A stretch of 5,770 nucleotides of DNA from Caulobacteraceae bacterium (GTDB taxonomy: Bacteria; Pseudomonadota; Alphaproteobacteria; Caulobacterales; Caulobacteraceae), in the NCBI GenBank assembly GCA_947484535.1, contig CANKPO010000100.1:1-5770 (forward strand), written 5' to 3'. Shown here in pieces: positions 5,351-5,770 of the stretch; positions within the stretch are counted from its first letter, which is position 1; every line of letters begins with the position of its first letter. Below the pieces are notes generated by a model. The model was not told the DNA's origin, searched no databases, and was given only the letters and a program-made list of their open reading frames with translations. A program made the position numbers and the translations under genes.

Positions 5351-5749
5351 ATGACCAGACTTCTGAAGCCTTTGCTGATCGTCGCTAGCCTAGCCTCACT
5401 GGCCATCCCGTCCTTGGCGGCCGCCGACCCCGACCGGCGCGACCACGACGGCGCGCGCTGGGAACAAAGGCAGGATCGGCGCGATAGCCGCAACGACATC
5501 TATGATCGCTTTGTCACGCCTCCCCGCGCCTATGGCTATCACAACCCGCAAAATGAGCACCGTCACCGCCACTGGCAGCGCGGGCAATATATGAGCCCCT
5601 ATGTGCGGACCTATGTGGTCTATGACTATGGACGCTATCGCCTGCGTCCCCCGCCACGCGGGTTCGTGTGGGTTAGAGCCGACAATGACTATCTGCTCAT
5701 CTCTGCCGCCACGGGCGTGGTGTTCGATGTGATCCGTGGCGGGTGGTAG
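5351..5749 (+). CDS. RcnB-family periplasmic protein, 132 aa, with signal peptide
   Basis: Exported protein of the RcnB family, whose E. coli member is a periplasmic factor in nickel and cobalt homeostasis. Most alphaproteobacterial members have no assigned role. Residues 1-25 are a signal peptide: MTRLLKP, a hydrophobic run to about 20, then SLAAA before DPDRR. Next comes a charged, Arg/Asp-rich linker (27-52). The C-terminal domain at about 74-132 has the family pattern: HWQRGQYMSPYVR, VYDYGRYRLRPPPRGFVWVR, then DYLLISAATGVVFDVI. His-rich HRHRHW at 70-75 could touch metal, which is inference. The start at 5351 puts the signal peptide at the N-terminus and has AGGA 8 bases upstream; an ATG at 5309 would add 14 residues ahead of it. 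The gene is divergent from the Sel1-like gene, with a 139-base shared regulatory region. The sequence ends 21 bases past the stop, so no terminator can be judged. Confidence 0.9.
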   Translation: MTRLLKPLLIVASLASLAIPSLAAADPDRRDHDGARWEQRQDRRDSRNDIYDRFVTPPRAYGYHNPQNEHRHRHWQRGQYMSPYVRTYVVYDYGRYRLRPPPRGFVWVRADNDYLLISAATGVVFDVIRGGW

Positions 5750-5770
5750 ACAAGAAAAAGGCCCCAGAGC

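Noticed and set aside
5750..5770. AAAAAGGCCCC run after the RcnB-like stop as a terminator start
   Set aside because: The window ends before a second arm could be seen, so it cannot be judged.
1..5770. CRISPR array, transposon ends, tRNA or rRNA genes, toxin-antitoxin or defence genes
   Set aside because: No regularly spaced repeats, transposase-like frames, tRNA-like cloverleaf or rRNA-like stretch was seen. All sizeable coding sequence fits ordinary metabolic, transport and envelope families.

Overview
The window looks like a chromosomal segment of a GC-rich alphaproteobacterium. Caulobacterales or a neighbouring order is my best guess. It rests on the family types present (RcnB-like periplasmic protein, short Sel1-like protein, spinster-type MFS carrier, PimC-like acyl-CoA dehydrogenase, NylC/P1-type peptidase), on GGGAGG-type ribosome binding sites, and on a TTAACCAT element with a GANTC site in one promoter region. 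No phage, IS, CRISPR, tRNA or rRNA signal was seen.

Layout. Positions 1-696 (+) hold the 3' part of an acyl-CoA dehydrogenase gene that begins before the window. It converges on, and overlaps by 4 bases, an MFS transporter gene (2060 to 693, minus). Upstream of that gene, all on the minus strand, come a broken acyl-CoA dehydrogenase gene (2738 to 2222), a crotonase-family gene (3650 to 2850), a P1-family N-terminal-nucleophile hydrolase (4756 to 3755) and a small Sel1-like gene (5211 to 4843). A 139-base divergent region separates the last of these from an RcnB-family secreted protein (5351-5749, +). The rest of the window is short gaps of 86 to 161 bases. No stretch above 300 bases lacks a gene.

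How they may work together. Acyl-CoA dehydrogenase, crotonase, a probable amide hydrolase and a carrier with the polytopic spinster fold would fit uptake and beta-oxidation-like breakdown of a carboxylic acid or an amide-linked precursor. The substrate cannot be read from the sequence. The minus-strand genes are 86-161 bases apart, so they are a loose same-strand cluster rather than a proven operon. The Sel1-like and RcnB-like genes are probably unrelated to the catabolic set.

The most notable observation is the broken acyl-CoA dehydrogenase. Its N-terminal 137 residues and its last 39 residues are both recognisable, but they lie in different frames and meet at one point. About 200 codons of the middle are missing. 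The join sits in a short segment that reads as family-typical sequence in both frames, which suggests a microhomology deletion. I did not find a convincing new biological system here.
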